A DNA stretch of 64,000 nt from Streptomyces laurentii. Lineage in GTDB: Bacteria; Actinomycetota; Actinomycetes; Streptomycetales; Streptomycetaceae. The first letter of the stretch is position 1, and every line of letters starts with the position of its first letter. The DNA lies in the NCBI GenBank assembly GCA_002355495.1, contig AP017424.1:3162001-3226000 (forward strand). The letters are read 5' to 3'. Both the position numbers and the translations under genes were made by a program. This document shows positions 1 to 9,460 of this stretch, one piece after another. Below the pieces are notes generated by a model. It saw nothing but the letters and a program-made list of their open reading frames with translations, did not search any database and had not been told where the DNA came from.

Positions 1-2
1 AC

Positions 3-2594
3 GGCGGCCGGCCGCTGCTGTCCGGGGACGCGTTCGCCGAACTGGCCCGCCACCACGACCAGGGGATCTGGCTGGTGGAGCGCCTCGCCGAGGCGATCGA
101 GACCCGGGCCGCCGGCACGCCGGTGCTGATCAGCCTGGACGACGTCCAGTGGGCCGACCCGCTGAGCCGGTTCGTCCTGCAGCAGCTGCCGGCCCGGCTG
201 CGGACCTCCCCGGTGCTGTGGATCCTGACCAGCCGGCCGGAGCCCGCGGGACCGGCGGAGGAGATCGTCGCCGCCGCGGCGGGCAACCTGCCGACGGTCG
301 CCCTGCCACTGGGGCCGCTGTCCGGTTCCGCCGTCTCCCAGCTCGCCGGCGACACCCTCGGGTCGGACGTCGACGGGCCCGTACGGAAGCTGCTCGACGG
401 AGCGGGCGGAAACCCGTTCCTGGCCGTCGAGTTGCTCGCGGGGCTGCGGAGCGACGGGGCCGCCGCCACGACCGCCGTCAAGGGCGGCGGCGAAGCCGAC
501 GCCCTTGGCGTCACCGGGACTTCGGGCGAGGAGTCCATACCCCCGGGGCTGGTGACCGGCGTACGCGGGCGGCTCCGCTCCCTGAGCCCCGACACCCTGC
601 GCTTCCTGCAGATGGCCGCGGTGCTGGGCCGCCGGTTCGGCTTCCAGGACGCCGCCGCGCTCCGCGGCCTGCCCGCCGCGGAGCTGATCACCGCACTCGA
701 CGAGGCCGTCCGCACCGGTCTCCTCGACGACGACGGCGACCGGCTGGCCTTCCGGCACGACCTGTTGCGCCAGGCGGTCTACGCCGACGTCTCCCCGTCC
801 GCCCGCAAGGCCCTGCACCGGGAGGCCGCCCGGATCCTGGTCGCCGCCGGACACCGGCCGATCGACGCGGTCCCGCACATCCTCCTGGGAGCCGTGCCCG
901 GCGACGAGGAGGCCGTGGCGCTGCTGCGGCGCGCGGCCGAGGACGTGCTGCCCGTCACCCCCGACCTGGCCGCCGACCTGATGACGCGCGCCCTCGAACT
1001 CGTACCGCCGGCACGCCCGTTGTGGTTCTCCGTCGGTGAGCAGGCGATCCTCTGCCTGACCCGGGCCAGCCGGAACCTGGAGGCCCTGGCGATGGGCGAC
1101 CGGCTGCTGGCCGGGCGGCCGCCGCTGGAGACGTTCGGCCGGCTGCAGGCGGCGCTCGGCGGGACGCTGTGGAGCATGGACCTCGCCGGCGAGCTGCGCC
1201 GCCGGGCCGAGGCCGCGCTCGCCACCGGAAGCGTGGCCCCCGAGATCGCGGCGCGGCTGACCGCCCTGCGCGCGCTCGCCCTGTCCCGCGAGCAGGACCT
1301 GGTCGCGGCGCGCGAGGCCGGCGAGGACGCGCTGCGCGGCGCGCTCGCCATCGGCGACCGGGAGGCGCACGTCCTCGCCCTGTCCGGGCTCGGCGAGATC
1401 GCGCAGAACGCGGGCGAGAGCATGGTGGCGAGGGAACGATTCGCCGCCCTGAGCACCCTCGACTCCGCCTTCCTCCCCGAGGAGATCGTCGCGCACCTGC
1501 ACGCGGACGACTTCGCCGCCGCCGAGCGGCTGCTCGCGCGGGCGCGGGACGTCACGGAGACCCGGCAGGCGATGCTCCAGTGGGCCCAGGGCCAGCACGA
1601 TCTGGGGATCGGCCGGCTCGACGACGCCGACGCCGGCTTCGCCACCATGGAACGCCTCGAGAACGAGGTGCGGGTGTCCGTCCAGCAGCTCAACGGCCGG
1701 GTGCTCCGCTCCCGGATCGCGCTGCTGCGCGGCGACGGGGACGCGGCGCTGGCGCACCTGGACGCGGCGCGGGAGCGGCTGGCGGCCAAGCCGAACCCGG
1801 GCAACACGGCCGCCGTACGGTTCCTCGAAGCCATCCACGCCGAGGCCGACGGGGACCTCGACCGTGCCGTCGACCGGATCCGGCACGTCCAGCGGGAGGG
1901 TTCCTTCATGCGCTGGCGGCTGCTGCGCGTGTACGTGGCCGCCGCCGTGCGCACGGCCCTGCGCGCCGGGGACCGCGCGCTCGCCGAGGACCTCGCGGCG
2001 CAGGCCGGGACGTACGCGGACCTCAACCCGGCCGTGCCGACCGCCACGGGCCTCGCCGCGCAGGCCCTCGGCCTCGTACGGGACGACCCCGCCCTCCTCG
2101 TCCGCGCGACGGAACTGCTCGGCGCGGGCCCGCGCCCGCTGGTCCGGGCCGACGCGGACGTGGATCTGGGGCGGGCGCTCCTGGCGGCGGGCGACCGGAG
2201 CCGGGCGGCGGCCGCGCTGGCGCGGGCCCGCGACACGTTCGCCGAGGCCGGTGCCCACGCCGGCGCGGCACGGGCGCAGCGGGCCCTGGACCGTACGGTG
2301 TCGGGGTCGGGGTCGGGGTCGGGGTCGGACTCGGGATCGGGGTCGGTACGGGGGTCGGGTGGCCGCAGGGTGACGGCCGGGCCGCGCCCCGTCCAGGGCT
2401 GGGAGGCGCTCACCGCCTCGGAGAAGAAGATCGCGCGCCTGATCGCCCAGGGCCACACCAACCGGTCGGCCGCCGATCTGCTCGTCCTCTCCCCACACAC
2501 CGTCAACACCCATCTGACCTCGGCCTTCCGGAAGTTGTCGGTCAACTCCCGGGTGCAGCTCGCCAACCTGGTGACGGCCTTGCCCGACGACTGA
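3..2594 (+). CDS. LuxR-family LAL-type ATPase regulator, C-terminal part (5' end outside window)
   Basis: The reading frame is already open at the first base, so the N-terminus with the Walker A loop is cut off by the window edge. The visible part begins near a Walker B-like strand (LISLDDVQWADPL), continues through an AAA/STAND-type ATPase region and a long helical TPR-like middle, and ends in a LuxR helix-turn-helix (LTASEKKIARLIAQG...SPHTVNTHL). This is the architecture of LAL (large ATP-binding LuxR) regulators, many of which activate sugar-use or antibiotic genes. A low-complexity Ser-Gly linker encoded by tandem tcgggg repeats (about 2299-2350) precedes the HTH. It lies just upstream of a sugar ABC operon and may control it; that link is inferred. 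Confidence 0.9.
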   Translation, partial: GGRPLLSGDAFAELARHHDQGIWLVERLAEAIETRAAGTPVLISLDDVQWADPLSRFVLQQLPARLRTSPVLWILTSRPEPAGPAEEIVAAAAGNLPTVALPLGPLSGSAVSQLAGDTLGSDVDGPVRKLLDGAGGNPFLAVELLAGLRSDGAAATTAVKGGGEADALGVTGTSGEESIPPGLVTGVRGRLRSLSPDTLRFLQMAAVLGRRFGFQDAAALRGLPAAELITALDEAVRTGLLDDDGDRLAFRHDLLRQAVYADVSPSARKALHREAARILVAAGHRPIDAVPHILLGAVPGDEEAVALLRRAAEDVLPVTPDLAADLMTRALELVPPARPLWFSVGEQAILCLTRASRNLEALAMGDRLLAGRPPLETFGRLQAALGGTLWSMDLAGELRRRAEAALATGSVAPEIAARLTALRALALSREQDLVAAREAGEDALRGALAIGDREAHVLALSGLGEIAQNAGESMVARERFAALSTLDSAFLPEEIVAHLHADDFAAAERLLARARDVTETRQAMLQWAQGQHDLGIGRLDDADAGFATMERLENEVRVSVQQLNGRVLRSRIALLRGDGDAALAHLDAARERLAAKPNPGNTAAVRFLEAIHAEADGDLDRAVDRIRHVQREGSFMRWRLLRVYVAAAVRTALRAGDRALAEDLAAQAGTYADLNPAVPTATGLAAQALGLVRDDPALLVRATELLGAGPRPLVRADADVDLGRALLAAGDRSRAAAALARARDTFAEAGAHAGAARAQRALDRTVSGSGSGSGSDSGSGSVRGSGGRRVTAGPRPVQGWEALTASEKKIARLIAQGHTNRSAADLLVLSPHTVNTHLTSAFRKLSVNSRVQLANLVTALPDD

Positions 2595-2754
2595 GAAAGG
2601 GGCCTCGTCCCGCCCGGCGACGGGCCGGACAGCGCTGCTTAAGATGCATGCGGCCGGAAGCGGAGAGGCGAGCCCCTGGGGGTCCGGCCTGGCTCCGGCG
2701 CCCCACCCCCACACCCCCGCACTCCCCCCACTGTTCCTCTGCAAAGGCACCAGC

Positions 2755-4065
2755 ATGATCTCTCCGGCCCGCCGGCCGGCGCGGCACGTCGCCGCCCGAA
2801 TGACCGCGACGATGGCTCTGGTGCTCGCCGCCTCCGGCTGCGCCGGCGGCACGGGCGGAGGCGACGACTCCGACGCCGAGGCCACCTCCCTCACCGTGCT
2901 CGACTACTACACCGACGCCCCCGAGCATCAGCAGTGGACCGAGACGCTCGCCTCCTGCGGCAGGCGCGCGGGCGTCCGTATCGAGCACACGAGCGTCCCG
3001 CCGGCGTCGCTCGTCCCCCAGGTGCTGCGGCAGGCGTCGTCGCACACCCTCCCCGACCTGCTGATGCTGGACAACGCCGACCTCCAGCAGGTCGCCCGGA
3101 CCGGGGCGCTGGCCCCGCTGGACACGTTCGGCCCCCTGAACGGCGCGACGAAGGGCGCCACGTCCGGCACCGCGTCGGGGATCGACACCCGGGACGTCAC
3201 CGAGGGCATCCTGTCGGCGGGCACGTACGACGGGAAGGTGTACGGGCTCGCCCCGTACGTCAGCACGGTCGCCCTCTTCTACAACAAGGACATGCTCGCC
3301 GAGGCCGGCGTCGCCGTGCCGCGGACCTGGGACGAGCTGCGGGCGGCCGCCGCCCGGCTGACCCGGCCCGGCCGGTACGGCATGGCCGTCGACGCCAACG
3401 CGACCTTCGAGGGGACGTGGCAGTTCCTGCCGTTCCTGTGGTCCAACGGCGGCGACGAGTCGAAGCTCGACACCCCCGAGGCCGCGCAGGCGCTGCGGCT
3501 GTGGGTCGACCTGGTGAAGAGCGGGTCGATGTCGGCGTCGGTCCTGAACTGGAACCAGGCCGACGTCCACGACCAGTTCGCCGCCGGCCGGACCGCCATG
3601 ATGATCAACGGCCCGTGGCGCATCCCCGCGCTGAAGGCGGACGAGAAGCTGAAGTGGGGCGTGGCCCCCGTCCCCGTCCCCCGGGCCGGGCAGCCGCCGG
3701 TCACCCCGCTCGGCGGCGAGGTGTGGACCGTGCCGCGGAGCGACTCGACGGCCCGGCAGAAGAAGGCCGCGCAGGTCCTCGGCTGTCTGAACACTCCCGC
3801 GAACACGCGCGCCCTGGCCGCCCAGCACCTCACCGTGCCCTCCCGCGCCGGGGTCGCCGCCGAGTACGCCCAGGCGAACCCGTCGATGTCCGTCTTCGTG
3901 GACAGCGTGAAGGACGCGCGCGTACGGACCGCGCGGCTCGGCGTCCGCTGGCCGCAGGCGGCCACCGGGATCTACACGGCGATCCAGTCCGCGCTGACCG
4001 GGCGGCAGACGCCGGAGGAAGCGCTGAAGGACGCGCAGCGGATCGCGACCGGTGCCGGGCTCTGA
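2755..4065 (+). CDS. ABC transporter extracellular sugar-binding lipoprotein
   Basis: Family 1 solute-binding protein of about 436 residues that captures a carbohydrate outside the membrane and delivers it to the two permeases downstream. The chosen ATG follows an aaagg ribosome site and gives a signal peptide ending in a lipobox (LAASGC), so it should be lipid-anchored. An upstream in-frame start would add an implausible Pro-rich leader. The mature protein shows the usual SBP motifs (YGLAPYV, ALFYNKDMLAEAG, PRTWDEL, INGPWRI). Its stop codon overlaps the possible start of the next gene. The cognate ATPase (MsiK-type) is not in the window, as is common in Streptomyces. The substrate cannot be assigned. 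Confidence 0.9.
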   Translation: MISPARRPARHVAARMTATMALVLAASGCAGGTGGGDDSDAEATSLTVLDYYTDAPEHQQWTETLASCGRRAGVRIEHTSVPPASLVPQVLRQASSHTLPDLLMLDNADLQQVARTGALAPLDTFGPLNGATKGATSGTASGIDTRDVTEGILSAGTYDGKVYGLAPYVSTVALFYNKDMLAEAGVAVPRTWDELRAAAARLTRPGRYGMAVDANATFEGTWQFLPFLWSNGGDESKLDTPEAAQALRLWVDLVKSGSMSASVLNWNQADVHDQFAAGRTAMMINGPWRIPALKADEKLKWGVAPVPVPRAGQPPVTPLGGEVWTVPRSDSTARQKKAAQVLGCLNTPANTRALAAQHLTVPSRAGVAAEYAQANPSMSVFVDSVKDARVRTARLGVRWPQAATGIYTAIQSALTGRQTPEEALKDAQRIATGAGL

Positions 4066-5059
4066 CGGCGGGCCGGGCGGGCCGGGCGGGTCACCCCGGC
4101 CATCCCGGACAGCCGGGACAGCCGGGACAGCCGGGACAGCCGGGGTGAACGGGAGGCGTGTGCGGCGCGCCCGGGAACGGCCGGCCGCCTGGCTGTTCGT
4201 GCTGCCCGCCGCCGCGTACCTGCTGCTCTTCCTCGGCTGCCCGCTCGTCCAGAACCTCGTGATGAGCCTCCGGCGGTACGACGCCACCGGCTTCGCCACG
4301 GGTGACGCCCCCTTCACCGGCCTGCGCAACCACGCGGCGGTCCTGTCCTCCACGCTGTTCTCCGAGGCGGCGGTGAACACGGCGCTGTTCACCGCCGGAT
4401 CGGTCCTCGGGCAGTTCACGATCGGCCTCGCCCTCGCCCTGTTCTTCCAGCGCCGCTTCCCCCTCGCGGGGCCGCTGCGCGCGCTCCTCCTGCTGCCCTG
4501 GCTGCTGCCGCTCGTGGTGTCCGGGGCGATCTGGCGGTGGATGCTCGACCCCGACACGGGCCCCGTCAACGCGCTGCTGCGCGGCCTCCACCTCACCTCG
4601 TCCGGCATCCCCTGGCTCACCGGCCCCACCGAGGCGCTGGTGTCCGTCATCGTCGTCAACATCTGGGTGGGCGTCCCCTTCACCACCGCGCTCCTGTACG
4701 GCGGACTCCAGGACATCCCCCCGCATCTGTACGAGGCGGCGCGGCTCGACGGCGCCGGGCCGGTACGGATCCTCCGGCATCTCACCTGGCCGCTGCTGCG
4801 GCCCGTGGCGCGCGTCGTCGTGCTGCTGGGCGTCGTCTACACGGTCAAGACGGCGGACCTGATCCTCGTGCTGACGGGCGGCGGCCCGGCCGGCGCCACA
4901 CAGACCCTCGCCACGCGCGCGTACGAGCTGTCCTTCCAGCGGTACGAGTTCGGATACGGCGCCGTGCTCGGCAACGTCCTGATCGCCGTCTCGACCCTGT
5001 TCGCCCTCCTTCACCTGCGGCGGCTCCGGGCCGGCGGCGGCCGGGCGGTGTCCGCGTGA
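4052..5059 (+). CDS. Sugar ABC transporter permease, MalF/UgpA type
   Basis: Inner-membrane permease with about six hydrophobic segments and the EAA loop (YEAARLDGAGPVRILRHLTWP) that docks the ATPase. The GTG at 4052 overlaps the end of the binding-protein gene. A GTG at 4145, after a 9-bp tandem repeat coding Thr-Ala-Gly, is an equally plausible start and would remove a low-complexity leader. The gene ends in a GTGA overlap with the next permease, so binding protein, MalF-like and MalG-like genes form one operon. Confidence 0.9.
   Translation: MPGSDGGPGGPGGSPRPSRTAGTAGTAGTAGVNGRRVRRARERPAAWLFVLPAAAYLLLFLGCPLVQNLVMSLRRYDATGFATGDAPFTGLRNHAAVLSSTLFSEAAVNTALFTAGSVLGQFTIGLALALFFQRRFPLAGPLRALLLLPWLLPLVVSGAIWRWMLDPDTGPVNALLRGLHLTSSGIPWLTGPTEALVSVIVVNIWVGVPFTTALLYGGLQDIPPHLYEAARLDGAGPVRILRHLTWPLLRPVARVVVLLGVVYTVKTADLILVLTGGGPAGATQTLATRAYELSFQRYEFGYGAVLGNVLIAVSTLFALLHLRRLRAGGGRAVSA
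4109..4144 (+). repeat. 9-bp tandem repeat, four copies
   Basis: Four exact copies of acagccggg stand between the binding-protein stop and the alternative GTG start of the permease. If translated they read Thr-Ala-Gly four times. The repeat may be a slippage product in the intercistronic spacer and makes the 5' end of the permease gene uncertain. Confidence 0.85.
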
Positions 5060-5922
5060 GGCGCGGGGAGAAGCGCGGGCCGGGGCCCGGCGCGGGGCGC
5101 GGGGCGAGGCGCGCGCCGGGGCGGCGCGGCCTGCCGTCGACGGTCGTCGGGATCGTCCTGCTCGCCGTGATGCTGTTCCCCGTCTACTGGATGGTGAACA
5201 CCTCCCTGCAACCCGCGGGCGGCATCGTGCGGGGCGACTGGTTCCCCGCCGCCCCCGATCTCGGCGGGTACGCGACGGCGCTGCGCGACCAGGGCGGCCA
5301 CCTGGTCACCAGCCTCGTGGTGTCCCTCGGCAGCGTGGCGCTCAGCCTCGGGCTCGCCGCGCCGGCCGCGTACGGGCTGACCCTGCTCCGCGCGCGCCGC
5401 ATCCGGCTCGTCCTGCTCGGCGTCCTGGTCACCCAGATGGTGCCGGGCATCGTCGTCGCCGACACGCTCTACGGGGCATATGCCGAGCTGGGGCTGCTGA
5501 ACTCGTCCCCCGGGCTCGTCCTCGCCGACTCCACCGCCGGGGTGCCCTTCGCGATCGTCGTCCTCCACACGTTCATGCGGACCATCCCCCGGGAGATCGT
5601 CGAGGCGGCCCGGATGGACGGCGCCGGGCGGCTGCGCGTGTTCCGGTCGGTGGTGCTCCCGCTGAGCGTCAACGCGCTCGTCACCGCCGGAGTCTTCACC
5701 TTCCTCTTCACCTGGGGCGACTTCCTGTTCGCGCTCACCCTGACCACCTCCGGGCCGGTCCGGCCGATCACCCTGGGCGTCTACGACTACCTCGGCGCGC
5801 ACACCGGCCAGTGGAACGCCGTCATGGCGACGGCGGTCCTCGCGTCCGTCCCCGCCGCGCTGCTGCTGGTCGTCGCCCAGCGATTCGTCACCTCCGGAGC
5901 GACCCGGGGAGCCGACAGATAG
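5056..5922 (+). CDS. Sugar ABC transporter permease, MalG type
   Basis: Second permease subunit, about 288 residues, starting in a GTGA overlap with the preceding stop. It has an Arg/Gly-rich cytoplasmic N-terminus, then about six membrane segments and the EAA signature (IVEAARMDGAGRLRVFRSVVLP). It pairs with the upstream MalF-type subunit to form the transmembrane pore. A longer open frame extends upstream but overlaps the preceding gene and has no family resemblance. Confidence 0.9.
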   Translation: MRRGEKRGPGPGAGRGARRAPGRRGLPSTVVGIVLLAVMLFPVYWMVNTSLQPAGGIVRGDWFPAAPDLGGYATALRDQGGHLVTSLVVSLGSVALSLGLAAPAAYGLTLLRARRIRLVLLGVLVTQMVPGIVVADTLYGAYAELGLLNSSPGLVLADSTAGVPFAIVVLHTFMRTIPREIVEAARMDGAGRLRVFRSVVLPLSVNALVTAGVFTFLFTWGDFLFALTLTTSGPVRPITLGVYDYLGAHTGQWNAVMATAVLASVPAALLLVVAQRFVTSGATRGADR

Positions 5923-6016
5923 GCAGTCCGCCTATCTAGCGGGTTCACGTGATGTGCCGGACGAGGCCGGCTGGCACGGTGGGTACGAAGGCACTCCCGT
6001 CGAAAGGCACACGCGC

Positions 6017-7120
6017 ATGGCTCCGGAGACCCTGGAGATCCTGGACATCCCGGCCGTCATGGAATCCCCGTGGCTCACGGGCCTCCTGACGACCCCGGAG
6101 GGGCGCGCCCCCCGCGGATTCGACCTCGCCGCCGTCCTGCCCGCCCCGCGCGGGCGCGCGTACCGGCGCGAGCCCCGGTCCCGGACGCTCGGGGACGTGA
6201 ACGGCGCCACGGACGTCCCCGCCCCCGTCCCCGACGGGGTGCCCCACGGCCGGGTCCGGGTGCGGCCGCTCAGCCGGGTCCGGTCCGTCGCGGTGGCCGG
6301 CGACCGTCAGGACCTCCGGCGTACGCGCCTGCGCGTACCCCGGGGCGAGCGGCACCGCTACGTCGTCGTCGAACTGCTGGAACAGGGAGTCGCCCGCCTG
6401 GAACAGGACGGCCGGACGGCGGTCCTCGGGCCCGGGGACATCGTCGTCTACGACCTCGGGCGGCCCGTCCGGCTGGATCTCCCCGAACCGTCCCGCACCA
6501 AGTCCGTGATCCTGCCGAAGGACATCCTGGGCCTGAAGGAGTGCGACCTCGCCCGCCTCACCGCCCGGCGCCTCCCGAGCGACACCCCGCTCGCCGGGCT
6601 GCTGTCCCCCTTCCTCTGCGGCTTCGTGGACGGGGCCGGCACGTACCCGCCGCGGGTCGTCGAGGTGCTGGCCCGCGGCCTCGTGGACCTGCTCGGGGTC
6701 CTCAACGACGAGGTGACCGGCCGGACCGCGGCGGCCGGGGAGCCGCCCCGCGGGAACCGGGCGCTGCGCCTGCGGATCCAGGCGTTCATCGACCGCCGGC
6801 TCGCGGACCCCGGGCTGACCCCGCGGGCCATCGCCCAGGCCCACCACATCTCCGTGCGCTATCTGCACAAGCTCTTCGAGAACGAGGACGCCACCGTCAA
6901 CCGGTGGATCCAGCGGCGCCGCCTGGACCGGTCCCGGCGCGACCTCGCGCTCCACCGGAACGTCACGATCGCGGCCGTGGCGCACCAGTGGGGGTTCACC
7001 AGCGCCGCGCACTACAGCCGGGTGTTCCGGGCCGCGTACGGGATGTCCCCCAGGGAATGGCGCGAGAGCGGCGAGGCGTCGCTCGCGGGGACGGCGTCCG
7101 TCCAGCTCGTCGAACCCTGA
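6017..7120 (+). CDS. AraC-family transcriptional regulator with N-terminal AraC-binding-like domain
   Basis: About 367 residues. The N-terminal two thirds look like the AraC-binding-like cupin sensor (RHRYVVVELLEQG...GDIVVYDLGRP). The C-terminal 100 residues carry the double helix-turn-helix (RAIAQAHHISVRYLHKLFE, then AAVAHQWGFTSAAHYSRVF and YGMSPREWR). The ATG at 6017 follows a gaaagg ribosome site; an upstream in-frame start adds about 20 residues without family support. Its target is not evident. It sits between the sugar importer (same strand) and a convergent exporter pair. Confidence 0.88.
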   Translation: MAPETLEILDIPAVMESPWLTGLLTTPEGRAPRGFDLAAVLPAPRGRAYRREPRSRTLGDVNGATDVPAPVPDGVPHGRVRVRPLSRVRSVAVAGDRQDLRRTRLRVPRGERHRYVVVELLEQGVARLEQDGRTAVLGPGDIVVYDLGRPVRLDLPEPSRTKSVILPKDILGLKECDLARLTARRLPSDTPLAGLLSPFLCGFVDGAGTYPPRVVEVLARGLVDLLGVLNDEVTGRTAAAGEPPRGNRALRLRIQAFIDRRLADPGLTPRAIAQAHHISVRYLHKLFENEDATVNRWIQRRRLDRSRRDLALHRNVTIAAVAHQWGFTSAAHYSRVFRAAYGMSPREWRESGEASLAGTASVQLVEP

Positions 7121-7151
7121 GACCGCCTCCGAGGCCGGGGGGTGAGGCGTC

Positions 7152-7172
7152 GGGGTCCGGGGGCCGGACCCC
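7152..7172. terminator. Short hairpin between convergent genes
   Basis: ggggtccgg, a 3-base loop, then ccggacccc. The 9-bp perfect stem lies between the stops of the AraC gene and the convergent MFS gene and could terminate both transcripts. Confidence 0.6.
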
Positions 7173-7180
7173 GTAGGGCG

Positions 7181-8821
7181 TCATCCCGGTGACTCCGCCG
7201 CGTCGCGCCGTACCACCACCGGCCCGGCGGCGACGTCGAACGCGTGCGTCACCTCCGGCGCCGTACCCGGCATCAGCAGGCCGCGGGCGCGTTCCTCGTG
7301 CTCGCGGTCCGTGGCCGTGAGCCGGCCCCGGTGCTGGGCGAGGTGCTCCGCCCACGAGCCGACGACGTACGTCTCCACGAACCCTTCCGGGTCGTTGCCG
7401 TCCTGGTAGAGCCCCCAGTCGAGGGCTCCCGTACGCCGTCGTGACCGGGCCACGTGCGCCATCCCGTCGGTGAACGCGGCGCGGTTCTCCGGGGCGACCC
7501 GGTAGGACACGGAGATCCGGACCGGACCGTCGGCCGGGCCCGGTTCGAACACCAGCGGCGGTACGGGCCAGTGGCCGGACGGCGTCGGGTCGATGGCGTC
7601 CGCGTCGTACAGCGGCCACCAGCGCACGCTCACCGCGCCGGCCACCAGCAGTCCGGCCGCCGTCAGGAGCGAGACGGCCGGTCCGGGTCCCGCGGCGAGC
7701 GCGCCCCACACGGGTGCCGCGAGGGCCTGGCCGCCCTGGAAGACCAGCAGGTAGACGGCGAGCCCGCGGGCCCGCACCCAGCCGGGCAGCCGGGTCTGGA
7801 GGGTGGCGTTCAGGGTCGACAGGACGCCGATCCAGGCCAGTCCGGCGGGCAGCAGCACGACGACCGCGAGCCAGGGGGCGGGGGCCGCGGCCAGGACCGC
7901 GAGCACGCCGGCGTAGACGACGGCGCCCGCGGCGAGGGTGCCGTTGGGCCCGAGCAGGCGCCGTACGGCCGGCAGCACGAACGCGCCGCCCACGGCGCCG
8001 ACCCCGACCGCGCCGAGCAGCAGCCCGTACCCGCCCGGGCCGAGGCCCAGGGACCGGCTCGCGACCAGCGGAAGCAGCGCCCACAGCGCCGCGCCGCCGG
8101 GCACGAACAGCACCGTGCGCAGCAGGACCCGGCGGACCCCGGGCGCGTTCCGGACGTACCGGCGGCCCGTCCGCAGCGCCTCGCGCAGCCTCTCGCCCCC
8201 GGCGGCCGGGGCCAGGGGCCGCTTCCAGACCAGGAGGACGGCGGCGATACCGAGGTACGACACGGCGTTGAAGGCGAAGACCCAGCCGACGCCCGCCGCC
8301 GCGACGACCACGCCGCCGAGGGCCGGTCCGGCCGCCCGGGCCAGGTTCATGTTCACCGCGCCGAGCGCGGCGGCCTGCCCCAGCTGGGCGCGGTCCACCA
8401 GCTCCGGCTGGATCGCCTGCCAGGCCGGGCCCATCAGGGCGGTGCCGCAGCCCATCAGGAAGGTGAGGCCGAGCAGCAGCCCGGGCGTCAGCGCGTCCGC
8501 GAACGCGAGGACGGCGAGCGTGGTGGACACGCCGAGCATGGCGAACTGCGCGGCCAGCAGCACCCCGCGCCGGTCGAACCGGTCCGCGAGGACGCCCGAG
8601 GGCAGCGCCAGCAGCATGACGGGGAGGCTCGACGCGGTCTGCACGAGCGTCACCAGCGTGGCGCTCTCCCCGACCAGCAGCCACTGCGCGCCCACGGTCT
8701 GCATCCAGCTGCCGACGTTGGAGGCGAGCTGCGCGATCCACAGCGCGCGGAAGACGCGCACCGCGAACGGCGCCCAGGCGGAGGTGACTTCACGCTCCGG
8801 AGGCTTGGAGGTCGTCGTCAT
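7181..8821 (-). CDS. MFS exporter (MFS_3/EntS type) with C-terminal ABM-like domain
   Basis: About 546 residues. The first 400 or so contain about 12 hydrophobic segments with the MFS_3/DHA3 signature (WIAQLASNVGSWMQTVGAQW, LLALPSGVLADRFDRR). The last 110 residues form a soluble domain resembling antibiotic-biosynthesis-monooxygenase or dimeric alpha-beta barrel folds (RISVSYRVAPENRAAF, ALDWGLYQDGNDPEGFVETY). This fusion is known in the family. The start lies two bases after the DoxX stop, so the two are probably cotranscribed. The substrate is unknown. Confidence 0.88.
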   Translation of the reverse strand: MTTTSKPPEREVTSAWAPFAVRVFRALWIAQLASNVGSWMQTVGAQWLLVGESATLVTLVQTASSLPVMLLALPSGVLADRFDRRGVLLAAQFAMLGVSTTLAVLAFADALTPGLLLGLTFLMGCGTALMGPAWQAIQPELVDRAQLGQAAALGAVNMNLARAAGPALGGVVVAAAGVGWVFAFNAVSYLGIAAVLLVWKRPLAPAAGGERLREALRTGRRYVRNAPGVRRVLLRTVLFVPGGAALWALLPLVASRSLGLGPGGYGLLLGAVGVGAVGGAFVLPAVRRLLGPNGTLAAGAVVYAGVLAVLAAAPAPWLAVVVLLPAGLAWIGVLSTLNATLQTRLPGWVRARGLAVYLLVFQGGQALAAPVWGALAAGPGPAVSLLTAAGLLVAGAVSVRWWPLYDADAIDPTPSGHWPVPPLVFEPGPADGPVRISVSYRVAPENRAAFTDGMAHVARSRRRTGALDWGLYQDGNDPEGFVETYVVGSWAEHLAQHRGRLTATDREHEERARGLLMPGTAPEVTHAFDVAAGPVVVRRDAAESPG

Positions 8822-8823
8822 GG

Positions 8824-9381
8824 TCAGGCCGGGGTACGGGGCTGGGCCGGGCCGCCGCCGGGCGTCGCCGCGCCCTCGGCCGCCGGGCCGCCCGGCACCG
8901 GGCGGTGCAGGACGGCGCGGGTGAGCAGGCCGCTCACCGGCCCGGCCGCGATCGCCGGGAGCACCACCCACCACGGCCAGGCCGGCAGCCCCAGCGCCTG
9001 GTCGAGCGACCACCGGCCGGGCCCGGTGAGCGCGAGCGCGCCGGAGACGACGACGAGGACCAGCGGGTACTCGTAACCGTCGTTCTGCACCCACAGGCCG
9101 TGCCGCCACTTGACGGTGCCCGCGACCGTCATCACGCCCATGGCGGCCATCGCCGCCAGCGGCGTGAGCAGGCCCGCGGCCAGGAACAGGCCGGCACCGA
9201 TCTGACTGGCCCCCGCGACGACCGCGGTCAGCCGCCCCCCGCGGAACCCGTCGTGCCGGAACTCCTCGGTGCCGCCCGCCAGTCCGTGTCCGCCGAGGCG
9301 GAAACTCACTTTCTGGACCCCGTGTCCGGCGACGAGAAGTCCCATGACCGCCCGGAGGACCAGCAGTCCCGCGTCCATCAT
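8824..9381 (-). CDS. DoxX-family membrane protein
   Basis: About 185 residues with four hydrophobic segments and the DoxX pattern near the N-terminus (LVLRAVMGLLVAGHGVQK) and middle (ASQIGAGLFLAAGLLTPLAA). DoxX proteins are small integral membrane proteins linked to redox stress or quinone-associated systems; the exact role here is unknown. The start could be either of two adjacent ATG codons. It is the first gene of a two-gene unit with the MFS exporter. Confidence 0.85.
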   Translation of the reverse strand: MMDAGLLVLRAVMGLLVAGHGVQKVSFRLGGHGLAGGTEEFRHDGFRGGRLTAVVAGASQIGAGLFLAAGLLTPLAAMAAMGVMTVAGTVKWRHGLWVQNDGYEYPLVLVVVSGALALTGPGRWSLDQALGLPAWPWWVVLPAIAAGPVSGLLTRAVLHRPVPGGPAAEGAATPGGGPAQPRTPA

Positions 9382-9460
9382 CCGATTGCCTGCCTGTTCC
9401 CGATTCCCGACTATCCCCGTATGCGGCCGGTGCGGCCTGGTGGTTGACGCACGGGCCGGA

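Noticed and set aside
2299..2350. tcgggg tandem repeat as a regulatory array
   Set aside because: It lies inside the LuxR-type gene and encodes a flexible Ser-Gly linker before the HTH.
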